Shown piece after piece: positions 25,874 through 34,197 of a stretch of DNA of 40,112 nucleotides. The stretch is from Polaromonas sp. YR568 (GTDB taxonomy: Bacteria; Pseudomonadota; Gammaproteobacteria; Burkholderiales; Burkholderiaceae_C), in NCBI GenBank assembly GCA_945860515.1, contig CAMARI010000005.1:1-40112 (forward strand), in the 5' to 3' direction. A program made the position numbers and the translations under genes. The notes beneath the pieces are model-generated. The model was not told the origin of the DNA. It saw nothing but the letters and a program-made list of their open reading frames with translations, and did not search any database. Each line of letters starts with the position of its first letter. Position 1 is the first letter of the stretch.

Positions 25874-26647
25874 TCAGCTTTTGGCCGCTTTGAATGGCGC
25901 TCGATACAGCCATACTGGGCGATCAGGGCTGGCATCAAACACGGCGTCGGGCTGCAGTGCCGAGGCGACAAATTCCAGACTGACCAGCCAAGCGCCGGGT
26001 TTCAGCTCGATTTGCGCCTTGGCTTGCGCCCTCGCCATGGTCTCGGGCCGCTGAAACACATACACCATGTCATAAGTGCTCCAGTCGGCCAGCCACATGT
26101 CGCCATGCATCACCTTCGCCCACGGGCAACGCAGCGTGGCTATCCAGCACAAAGGCCGGCTAAATTCAATGCCGACCCAACGCGCTTTGGGGTAGGCAAG
26201 CCGCAAGGCCTTGAGGCCGTCGCCAGCACCACAGCCAGCGTCGAGGATCCGGGCATTGGAAGGCAAGGGCGCGTGGCCGGGCAGCGCTCGCAAGGCTTGC
26301 AAGGGTGTTGGGAAAACCGGTGCATCGCGCCACGCGTGGATCGGGTAGATGAGCAATCCCAGCGCCAGGGTCAACAGCCAGACCCAAGGCGCCATGCTGG
26401 CGGAACCCGACAGCCACAAAGAAACCGGGAAACCCAGCACCAACGCAAACAATCTGGCTTTGGAGTGTCCGAGCCTCCAGGCCACAGCGCCAGCAACCAC
26501 GCCCGCCAGCGAAGACAGCAGCATGGCGCGTTCTGGCGTCCAGCTTTGGCGCAACAAGAAGCTGTAAAAAAACCAGGCCAATGCCCAGACGACCAAAGCC
26601 GACAGAGGCCAGCCGAGCAGACGGGCCGTGCTGCTTGATGTTTTCAT
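25874..26647 (-). CDS. Membrane-anchored class I SAM-dependent methyltransferase
   Basis: Several N-terminal hydrophobic helices, then ARILDAGCGAGDGLKALRLAYPKARWVGIEFSRPLCWIATLRCPWAKVMHGDMW. Confidence 0.75.
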   Translation of the reverse strand: MKTSSSTARLLGWPLSALVVWALAWFFYSFLLRQSWTPERAMLLSSLAGVVAGAVAWRLGHSKARLFALVLGFPVSLWLSGSASMAPWVWLLTLALGLLIYPIHAWRDAPVFPTPLQALRALPGHAPLPSNARILDAGCGAGDGLKALRLAYPKARWVGIEFSRPLCWIATLRCPWAKVMHGDMWLADWSTYDMVYVFQRPETMARAQAKAQIELKPGAWLVSLEFVASALQPDAVFDASPDRPVWLYRAPFKAAKS

Positions 26648-26688
26648 GTCCAGTTCAGCGCTGGAGAAAGGGTGTCGGTGGCAGGCGG

Positions 26689-27267
26689 TTAAAACAGCAG
26701 GAAAAACCCATTCACTGTCGAGACAGTGCCGAAGATTCCAAGCAAAGTGCCCACCACATAGAGTGTCGGTATGCTGCCTAAAATTGAGACGGAGAGCAAG
26801 ACAATCGCGATTTGAAGCATGCCTTCGGCGTAATCAAACCAAGGGTCTTGTCGCATCGCGTAGTCCCGGATTTTTTCATGTTCTTTGGCACGCATGAGCA
26901 ATTCTTTTTTCCCCTCTTTGGTATCCGGCTCTGACTCGTAGCGGTCACTGGTTTTTTTGTAGTCATCGATTCTTTTCTGAATCACTTCTCTGGTGCTGGC
27001 CGGCATAGCCACGGCACTCAACAGCTGAATTTCCAGATCGGTTGCCGCAATTTTCACGCTGGTTTGGCGTATGGCTTTGGCTTGGTAGAAAGAATAAGTG
27101 TTGGCTGCCAAAATGTTCTGGTGGGTGGCCTCTTTCATCGCGTTGGATCCCCCCAAGCTGGCCATCGCCAGCACCATGGCAAAAACCGAGATGGTCAATG
27201 CGGTACGGTTTTTTGATTTGTCACCGCCCTGGTGTTCAATCAATTCCGATGTTTCCTGGGCTTCCAT
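26689..27267 (-). CDS. DUF4337-like membrane protein
   Basis: MEAQETSELIEHQGGDKSKNRTALTISVFAMVLAMASLGGSNAMKEATHQNILAANTYSFYQAKAIRQTSVKIAATDLEI with C-terminal TM segments. Start at internal Met 27267. Confidence 0.75.
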   Translation of the reverse strand: MEAQETSELIEHQGGDKSKNRTALTISVFAMVLAMASLGGSNAMKEATHQNILAANTYSFYQAKAIRQTSVKIAATDLEIQLLSAVAMPASTREVIQKRIDDYKKTSDRYESEPDTKEGKKELLMRAKEHEKIRDYAMRQDPWFDYAEGMLQIAIVLLSVSILGSIPTLYVVGTLLGIFGTVSTVNGFFLLF

Positions 27268-27290
27268 TTTTTTACCTTGCTGATACGCGT

Positions 27291-28931
27291 TTAAGATTTG
27301 CCTTGGATTTGCTGCCACAAGGCCCACTCGCTGGCAGAAAGTCTGTCCTTGGAGACAGCTACTTTTTCGAACATAACAGGGTCAGTGAGCAGTGTCAATT
27401 GCCTGATCGTGCTCAGCAATGATTTGAAATGTTCAACGGCGTGTTCCGGGTTGCCAGCAATCGTATGAATCGGCATGGCACTGAAGTTGGTTTTGTCTTC
27501 AAGCTCTTTTTGCACTTGCTTTATCAGCGTGTTGATTTCGCTCACATCCAAATGCAGGCGTTTGGATTCGGTGCGGATAAAGACCATTTCTTCCGGATCA
27601 ATCATTCCATCGAACAAGATGTCGTGGATTTTGGTTTTCAATGCAACCCGCTCTTTCACCAGTTCATCGCTGAAGGCCGAAGACAACAGCGCCGCGGGAA
27701 TGGCAAAGATACCAATACCAATCAAAGCCAAGACAATGGTCATCACGCGACCGGCTGTGGTGACGGGCGAGATATCGCCATAGCCCACCGATGCGAGCGT
27801 GATCACCGCCCAGTAAATCGAGTTGGGAATGTTGTCAAATTTTTCTGGCTGCGCCTCATGCTCAAACAAGTAGCCCAGTGAGGCGGTCAGCACCACCAGC
27901 AGCATCATGATGAAGCCAGCGGCGGCGATGATCGGCCATTCCCGCTTGATCACACGCCCCAAGGTGGCGCTTGCACCATTGTCCCGGGTCAGTTTGAGCA
28001 ATCGCACCAGCCGGAACACGCGCAGAAAACGCAAGTCGATCAGGTGGTGCAAAAGAACTTCCAAAAAGAACGGGAGAATCGCCAGCAAATCAATCACCGA
28101 CGACATTTGTTTGGCTTGTTTGATGCGGCCAGTCACAGCACGGTTAAAGCGCGGCTCCTCCACGCAGCAGTAAAGTCGCATGCAATATTCAATCGTGAAG
28201 ATAGCGACTGCGACAGCGTCCAAAATCACGAATTCGAGATGCAGGATGTAGGAGACGCTGTGCACCGACTCCATCACCACGGCAAACACCGAAATCAATA
28301 CCCAAATACCGATGAAGGTGTGAAAAAAGTCGTGTAACTTTCCACCAAAAGGGCTGACAAACATCAGTGCATGCACTCTTTGACGAAAGCTTCGACCCTG
28401 GTTGAGCAGAACAAACTCCTGGTAAGCAGGTATCAGTACCCGAAACAACTTCAAAATTCTCAGCAACCTAAGAAACCTCAGCACCCGCAGATCGATGGGG
28501 ATGAAAGCCTGCAGATAAAACGGCGCGACTGCCAAAAAATCGATGATGGCAAAGGGACTGCTGACATAGCTTGCGCGCGGATTTGACTTGTTTTTGAACT
28601 CCTCATCTTCTGGCGCCAAGTACAGTCGCAGCAAATACTCCAGGGTAAAGACCCCCACAGAAAAAATATCGAAATAGTGAAAAAATTGTTTATTGGCTTC
28701 ATAAACCGCCGGAACGTGCTCAAACACCAGGGCAAACAGATTCACCACAATCAGGATGCCGATCCAGCGATCAAATCCTTTTTGGTGGTTGCCGGGAATG
28801 TTCGGGTCTAGCAGCCAGGCGTGTAGCCATTTGCGCAGCGGCAAATCGCTAGAGATTTGGGCCTCGGGTTGGTCGTCCACGATGTCGGCGACATTTAACT
28901 CTTCGATGGAGATGGCTTTTTCGCTTTTCAT
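27291..28931 (-). CDS. Voltage-gated-like K+ channel with two tandem voltage-sensor domains and one pore
   Basis: Two S2 motifs (FTLEYLLRLY, FTIEYCMRLY), two S4 segments (DLRVLRFLRLLRILKLFR, DLRFLRVFRLVRLLKLTR), one pore with selectivity filter TLASVGYGD and S6. Confidence 0.92.
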   Translation of the reverse strand: MKSEKAISIEELNVADIVDDQPEAQISSDLPLRKWLHAWLLDPNIPGNHQKGFDRWIGILIVVNLFALVFEHVPAVYEANKQFFHYFDIFSVGVFTLEYLLRLYLAPEDEEFKNKSNPRASYVSSPFAIIDFLAVAPFYLQAFIPIDLRVLRFLRLLRILKLFRVLIPAYQEFVLLNQGRSFRQRVHALMFVSPFGGKLHDFFHTFIGIWVLISVFAVVMESVHSVSYILHLEFVILDAVAVAIFTIEYCMRLYCCVEEPRFNRAVTGRIKQAKQMSSVIDLLAILPFFLEVLLHHLIDLRFLRVFRLVRLLKLTRDNGASATLGRVIKREWPIIAAAGFIMMLLVVLTASLGYLFEHEAQPEKFDNIPNSIYWAVITLASVGYGDISPVTTAGRVMTIVLALIGIGIFAIPAALLSSAFSDELVKERVALKTKIHDILFDGMIDPEEMVFIRTESKRLHLDVSEINTLIKQVQKELEDKTNFSAMPIHTIAGNPEHAVEHFKSLLSTIRQLTLLTDPVMFEKVAVSKDRLSASEWALWQQIQGKS

Positions 28932-28939
28932 GGGGCACC

Positions 28940-29602
28940 TCAGAATTCAACGTCAGAAATTTTGATCGGATAGCCGCCCTTGTCACACACGGTGATAGTG
29001 AGCTGCAGCTTTTCTTTGATCGAATCGGTCGGTGTCAAATTTGATTTGACAAACGCAACGGCGGACCCGGCCGGCGTTGCGATCGATTTGTCAATGTCGA
29101 TATCACCGGCTAATTTGATGTTTGAAGCCGCACAGGTTTCAATCAGCCGAGGTGGCTTCCCGGTAAAAGCGTTGTTTTGGTTTTTTAAACTGCTGCTTAG
29201 CATCAATTGCTCCAGGCAGCCGCCCCAGGTGCCGGCTGCCGATGCGGCCGCAACTGGCGCTGCGGTCGCACTGGCTTTGGCCTCGGGCAATCCGGCTGCA
29301 GCAGGCAGTGCTGGTGCAGCATTTTCGGCTTTAGCCGTGTCACCACCGGCACAGGCCGGGAAAGCGTAGTTGGCTTCAAAGCGCTTCTTGCTCTCGTCCT
29401 TGAACCAAGCCACCCAAGCTTCACCGTTGGCTTTGGCGGTTTCAGTCTTTAATGCTTCCTGACGGGAAAAAATGCCCAGCCAAGTGACAAGACCGAGCAC
29501 CACGGCAATGAGAACTAAAAACATGCCGTCGTAGACGGTAAAGAAAGCTGGCGGCGGCACCGCTGGTGGTGCCTCTGGTTTGGGTTCGGCTACAGTTTCC
29601 AT
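28940..29602 (-). CDS. Uncharacterised single-TM protein with Ala/Pro-rich linker and C-terminal domain
   Basis: N-terminal TM (DGMFLVLIAVVLGLVTWLGIF), Ala-rich linker, C-terminal domain ending ITVCDKGGYPIKISDVEF; 8 nt before the channel start. Confidence 0.7.
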   Translation of the reverse strand: METVAEPKPEAPPAVPPPAFFTVYDGMFLVLIAVVLGLVTWLGIFSRQEALKTETAKANGEAWVAWFKDESKKRFEANYAFPACAGGDTAKAENAAPALPAAAGLPEAKASATAAPVAAASAAGTWGGCLEQLMLSSSLKNQNNAFTGKPPRLIETCAASNIKLAGDIDIDKSIATPAGSAVAFVKSNLTPTDSIKEKLQLTITVCDKGGYPIKISDVEF

Positions 29603-29665
29603 GGTGAATCCTTCGTGGCAAGGGAAAAAAAGTTAAAGCATCCGTAGGCAGTGAATCGCCGATTA

Positions 29666-30190
29666 TTAAAAAGGCGCTTTGATGTATTTGGCGCAAACGC
29701 CCTTGATCATGTGGCGCTGCGTGCCATCGTTGAAAGTCAGGGTCTGTACAAATGCACCATTCTTCAAGTCCAGGCTGAACTCTTCCTGAGTGATCATTTT
29801 TCCAAACCGTTCGAACATGGCGGGGCGGCTGACAAAGGCTTTCGAGCCTTCCATCCGCAGCGCACCCTTGCGCGATTCCGAGATCGAGTACTCACCTTGA
29901 TACCAGCCCGTTTTCCCCTCGAGATCAAGTCCGGCAACCAGATATTCAGAGTGCACCTTTGGCTCAGACCGCAGCTCGGCTTTCGGCGTCGAAACGGTCA
30001 CTTCACAAAAAAAACTCACCGGCGTTTTGCCTAATTTCGGCAGCTGGCTGTCAAGTTCCTTGTCGCGGTCAGCCACTTGGGGCGTGGCGATATGAATCCA
30101 GCCTTGTGTGTTGGCAACCCAGCCCAGCGCCCCCAACGCTGAAGTCGTCAATAAAGCGGTCGACAAGATGGCAGTCCAGTTTTTACTCAT
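29666..30190 (-). CDS. Uncharacterised exported/membrane-anchored protein
   Basis: MSKNWTAILSTALLTTSALGALGWVANTQGW signal/TM, then a soluble domain; collinear with its neighbours. Confidence 0.65.
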   Translation of the reverse strand: MSKNWTAILSTALLTTSALGALGWVANTQGWIHIATPQVADRDKELDSQLPKLGKTPVSFFCEVTVSTPKAELRSEPKVHSEYLVAGLDLEGKTGWYQGEYSISESRKGALRMEGSKAFVSRPAMFERFGKMITQEEFSLDLKNGAFVQTLTFNDGTQRHMIKGVCAKYIKAPF

Positions 30191-30232
30191 GGTCGTTCCG
30201 GTAGTGGGGTGGCGTGCACAGTTTGAAAGCCA

Positions 30233-31537
30233 TCAGTTCATCACGATTTCCCGGCCATTGCGGGGCTGCACCGGGCGTGCGTTGTTCTTGAACGGAAATG
30301 CGGTGACTTGAGCGCTTGACACGTTGACTGGCGTCCGCAGAATAAAGAAGCTGACGCTCTCGGTGCAAGGCGGGGTGGTGAGCGAGCCCTCATAGCTGTA
30401 AAACTCGAATTCACGGGGCAGCAGGCTAGCGGGGTTAAATTTGATGCCTTCAGGGCTGGACTCAGCGTCTTGCTCCGTCGGCAGATTGTCCCAAAGCGTT
30501 TTTATGGCCGGGTTTTCGTTGCCTTCTTTGAGCAACACACCCAGCACCGCCAGTTTGCCGGCCGCGTTTTTGTGAACAAAATGGATCACCATGGCCATCG
30601 GAACCCTATTGATTTTTTCTTCGCTCGGGCGATGAAAGTGGAACTGAAGCAGCTCATGCGGTACGCTGTCAACTCGCAATTTGCTGCCAGGGTTCACGTT
30701 AACCTGAATGGTGTGTCCGTTGTTGATGATTTTGAGCGGACCTTCCTTGTAGTCCGCGCTAACACTGGTGCGTGCCTTGACAAAAGGCCCCTGAATGTCC
30801 AAGGGTGCTTGCGATTTGCCCTTGGCGCAGGTCGGGAACTCCGTGCCCCAGCGCTCTGGCCCCATGAGCCCGTCGTAGCCCCATTTTGTTTTAGATTGAA
30901 GGCCAGCTTTTTTGTCGGACTTGTCGGCTTTCCCGGCTTTGTCGGTCGATTCAGCCTTGGCGTCGGCGCCACCTTTTTCGGCTGGCTCGGCTTTTGACTC
31001 CTTGCCTTCGGCAGCCGCAGGCGGGGCCTTGCATTCAGGCAATAAATCGACTTTCTCGCCCCCGGCGATCAAAGCCATTTGAGCCGCACAAATGGTATTT
31101 TTTCGGTTTCCTAAATCCGATGTTTTAAGCGTGGCGCGAAAGGCTTCTAGTGTGGCGGGGTCATTGCTGCCTTTGGTCAGCAGCAGCACAGCCGCCAAGC
31201 CGACTTGTTGCTCGTCAGATAATTTCTTTTTTGTTTTGTAGGCCGCTTGCAAGTCGGCCAAGGTGGCTCCGCTGGTCAAGCCCGCTTTGACCGCCGCCAG
31301 TTCCTGCAGCTGGGCCTCCATAGGCGTTAGTTGTTGTTGCAGCGCCACGGCTTTTTCTTCAGCAGCTTTGACCGACTCGCCCGAGGCCTGGAGCGATTTG
31401 GCGGCCTCATCCGCAGCGGTTTGCAAGACTTTCAGCTGGCTCGAACTTTTTTGATTTTGTTGCCAGTTCAGCCAACCAAAAACACCAGCACCGACAAGTG
31501 CCAGAGCTAAAAAGACTTCAATAAGTGTTCTTTTCAT
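30233..31537 (-). CDS. Alpha-class carbonic anhydrase with N-terminal membrane anchor and coiled-coil extension
   Basis: CA domain: WGYDGLMGPERWGTEFPTCAKGKSQAPLDI, LLQFHFHRPSEE, VIHFVHKN, YEGSLTTPPCTESVSFFIL. N-terminal TM + coiled coil + KAD/E-rich linker. Start at internal Met 31537. Confidence 0.88.
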   Translation of the reverse strand: MKRTLIEVFLALALVGAGVFGWLNWQQNQKSSSQLKVLQTAADEAAKSLQASGESVKAAEEKAVALQQQLTPMEAQLQELAAVKAGLTSGATLADLQAAYKTKKKLSDEQQVGLAAVLLLTKGSNDPATLEAFRATLKTSDLGNRKNTICAAQMALIAGGEKVDLLPECKAPPAAAEGKESKAEPAEKGGADAKAESTDKAGKADKSDKKAGLQSKTKWGYDGLMGPERWGTEFPTCAKGKSQAPLDIQGPFVKARTSVSADYKEGPLKIINNGHTIQVNVNPGSKLRVDSVPHELLQFHFHRPSEEKINRVPMAMVIHFVHKNAAGKLAVLGVLLKEGNENPAIKTLWDNLPTEQDAESSPEGIKFNPASLLPREFEFYSYEGSLTTPPCTESVSFFILRTPVNVSSAQVTAFPFKNNARPVQPRNGREIVMN

Positions 31538-31608
31538 GATGTTTTTACACAAGACTGGTTAGTACAAGGCGACTTGCCGCAACACGTGAACCGATAGCTG
31601 CCAAGCTT

Positions 31609-31637
31609 AACTTACGGGAATCGGATGGAATTGTCAA
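31609..31637 (-). promoter_or_regulatory. Candidate sigma70 promoter for the carbonic anhydrase/channel operon
   Basis: On the minus strand TTGACA, 17-nt spacer, TAAGTT (weak -10), about 70 nt upstream of ATG 31537. Confidence 0.35.
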
Positions 31638-31698
31638 AACTTGAGTCACGATCGATCGCCTTGTCTTAACTCAGTGCCAGACCGTTTCATGTCGGTTG

Positions 31699-32418
31699 TC
31701 ATGGGGCAATCCATCCTGCTTGCAACCAGTGGCTGTAGTTGGGGGCGTAAGGCCAGGCAATGTGGTGGACGGGTGTGCCGCGCGGGAAAAGGTTCGCTGT
31801 CAGGTGGTCAAGCCACTCACCCCGGGCATTGAACTGGGCGCTGAATTGGGCAATTTCCGGGTTTTGGGCTGGGCTGGGGTGCGCGACCCGTACGCTGGGA
31901 TGGCCGCGCGGTGCGCCAGCGGCCGGCCTTGCGGGGTAGACCGGTCCCGAATAGGCGTCGTGCACGCTGCCCCATTCCCGCGCGCGCATGCTGCGGCTTA
32001 TTTTGTCGATCTGCGCGCTGGCCAGGTCGATCGAGGGCTGCTGAAAGCGCAGTTGCCCCAGCACGTTGTCAAACAGAACGGCCGCTTTCGGGTGCGCACG
32101 CAAAACCGCGTCAAGCGGCGTCAAAGCATCGCTGGTGCAGCACGTCAACTCGGTTCCTGAGGCTTGCAACTGGCGACCATGACGCCATCGAAAAAGGGGT
32201 GCGGCCCAGCTGTCAATATCAAAGGTGGTGATTTTTTTAAAGCCCTGCAGCCACCGGACTGGCATCATCCAGCCGGCACTCGCGCCAATGATCAGCAGCT
32301 CTTGGCGGACGGGCTGGACTTGATCCAGCCATTGGCCGATGTCGTCACATGCACCCTGCCATTGGCTTTGCCGCTGCCATGCGCGCCAATGCCAAAGCAG
32401 GCCGCCGGTGCGGTTCAT
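31699..32418 (-). CDS. Uncharacterised protein with SAM-methyltransferase-like N-terminal fold, downstream of fliJ
   Basis: ELLIIGASAGWMMPVRWLQGFKKITTFDIDSWAAPLF resembles a Rossmann GxxxG/acidic arrangement; overlaps the fliJ stop by 4 nt. Confidence 0.6.
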   Translation of the reverse strand: MNRTGGLLWHWRAWQRQSQWQGACDDIGQWLDQVQPVRQELLIIGASAGWMMPVRWLQGFKKITTFDIDSWAAPLFRWRHGRQLQASGTELTCCTSDALTPLDAVLRAHPKAAVLFDNVLGQLRFQQPSIDLASAQIDKISRSMRAREWGSVHDAYSGPVYPARPAAGAPRGHPSVRVAHPSPAQNPEIAQFSAQFNARGEWLDHLTANLFPRGTPVHHIAWPYAPNYSHWLQAGWIAP

Positions 32419-32858
32419 GCGGCCTTTGATTGGTTGAACTGCATCACGCCCAGCGCGTCCATGCCTGCCTGTTCACGCAGCTGATGGTATTTTTGTACCG
32501 CTTTGAGATCGCTTTCTTTCAGTGACTGCATTTTGAGGAGATCTTCCTGAGCCCTGCGGGTGCGTTCCTTCAGGCTGGCCAAGTGGCTGCTGGCTGTCGC
32601 CAGGTCCTGTTCCACACGTTCGCGTAGGAGTACCAACCGCGTCATGAACTGACGGTGGTTGAGGGCGGCCGACATGCCGGTAGAGCTGCTTGGGCCGACG
32701 GTTTGCGCCTGGTACTCCTGCAGCATTTGGGCCAGCCGTTGCCGGCTACCGAGCAGCGACTCGCGCACCCGCAGCGCTTGTCCGGTATCAGCCTGAAGCT
32801 GCGCCAGGCGTTTCTCCACTCTGTTTTCCAGCACTGCCCAGCAGCTACGAACTTTCAT
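32415..32858 (-). CDS. fliJ: Flagellar export protein FliJ
   Basis: Small coiled-coil protein immediately downstream of fliI in the canonical fliHIJ order. Confidence 0.82.
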   Translation of the reverse strand: MKVRSCWAVLENRVEKRLAQLQADTGQALRVRESLLGSRQRLAQMLQEYQAQTVGPSSSTGMSAALNHRQFMTRLVLLRERVEQDLATASSHLASLKERTRRAQEDLLKMQSLKESDLKAVQKYHQLREQAGMDALGVMQFNQSKAA

Positions 32859-32868
32859 GGGGTGATCC

Positions 32869-34197
32869 TTAGAGTTCCATCATGATGCGCAAGTCAGTCC
32901 GGGTCTTGGCCTCGTCTACACCTGACAGCCGGTCCTGACGCAGAAAGGTTTCCATCGTCTCGCGCAGCTCGATGGCCTCGTCAATGTCAACGTTGCTGCC
33001 CGCCTGGTAGGCCCCGACCTGGATCAAATCCACATTTTGCTGGTACAGCGACCAGAGGCGTCGAAAGCGATTGGCCATTTTCAGTTCTGTTGGCGAAAGC
33101 AGGTTTTGCATCACCCGCGAGATCGATCCATTGAGCTCAATGGCCGGGTAATGGGCCGCATCGGCGAGCTGGCGTGACAGCATGACCTGGCCATCGAGCG
33201 AGGCCCGGGCGATGTCGACAACCGGGTCATTGGCGTCGTCGCCTTCGGCCAGCACGGTATAAATCGCCGTGATGGAGCCGTGGCCATGCCGCCCGACGCC
33301 AGCGCGTTCAATCAACTTGGGTAACAACGCAAATACCGACGGCGGATAGCCCTTGGACGTCGGGGGTTCGCCAATGGCCAGGCCGATTTCGCGCTGCGCG
33401 TGTGCCACCCGGGTCAAGCTGTCGACCAGCAGCAGCACATCTTTGCCCTGGTCTCGAAAGTATTCCGCCACCACATGCGACAGACTGGCCGCTTTCAGGC
33501 GCAATACCGGAGAGACATTGGCCGGCGCGGCAATCACCACGGATTTGGCCAGGCCATCAGGCCCCAGCGTCTCGTTGATGAAGGCCTGGACTTCGCGGCC
33601 GCGCTCGCCAATCAGGCCAATCACGACGATGTCGGCCTTGGTAAATCGCGTGATCATCCCGAGCAGCTCACTTTTGCCAACCCCTGAACCGGCAACCAGG
33701 CCCACGCGCTGACCCCGACCGAGGGTCAAAAGACCGTTGATGGCCTTGACGCCAACGTCCAGGATGCGGTCAATCGGGCCGCGGTCCATCGGGTTAATCG
33801 GCAAGCCCAGCAGGCCCACTTGGGTGCTGTAAAGAGGTTTTGGTTTTCCGTCCAGCGGTTCGCCTTGGGCATCAATCACCCGCCCCAACAGTGCATCGCC
33901 CAACTGGGCATGACCGCTGTAACTGCGCACCCGTACCGCGGCGCCCGGTGCAATACCGGTGGGTTCGGAAAGCGGCATCAGGTACAGGGTTTGGTCAGAA
34001 AACCCGACCACCTCCGCATCGATCCGGCTGCCGTCTTGTGCCCGTACGTCGCACAAGGCGCCGATGGGCGCCATGATGCCGCGCGCCTCCAGGCGCAGGC
34101 CCACCAGGCGGACCAAGGTGCCGCTGCGAACGGGTCGCTGCCGCGGCAGTTCAAGCGTGCTGATGGCTTGGTCGACAACCGACTCAAAGTCAGACAT
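32869..34197 (-). CDS. fliI: Flagellar protein export ATPase FliI
   Basis: Walker A GLVAGSGVGKSELLGMI; GERGREVQAFINETLG; VLLLVDSLTRVAHAQREIGLAIGEPPTSKGYPPSVFALLPKLIERAG. Confidence 0.95.
   Translation of the reverse strand: MSDFESVVDQAISTLELPRQRPVRSGTLVRLVGLRLEARGIMAPIGALCDVRAQDGSRIDAEVVGFSDQTLYLMPLSEPTGIAPGAAVRVRSYSGHAQLGDALLGRVIDAQGEPLDGKPKPLYSTQVGLLGLPINPMDRGPIDRILDVGVKAINGLLTLGRGQRVGLVAGSGVGKSELLGMITRFTKADIVVIGLIGERGREVQAFINETLGPDGLAKSVVIAAPANVSPVLRLKAASLSHVVAEYFRDQGKDVLLLVDSLTRVAHAQREIGLAIGEPPTSKGYPPSVFALLPKLIERAGVGRHGHGSITAIYTVLAEGDDANDPVVDIARASLDGQVMLSRQLADAAHYPAIELNGSISRVMQNLLSPTELKMANRFRRLWSLYQQNVDLIQVGAYQAGSNVDIDEAIELRETMETFLRQDRLSGVDEAKTRTDLRIMMEL

Noticed and set aside
30694-31010. 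Repetitive GTCGG/CTTGTCGGC-type DNA in the carbonic anhydrase gene
   Set aside because: Explained by codons of the Lys/Ala/Asp-rich protein linker rather than a separate DNA repeat element.
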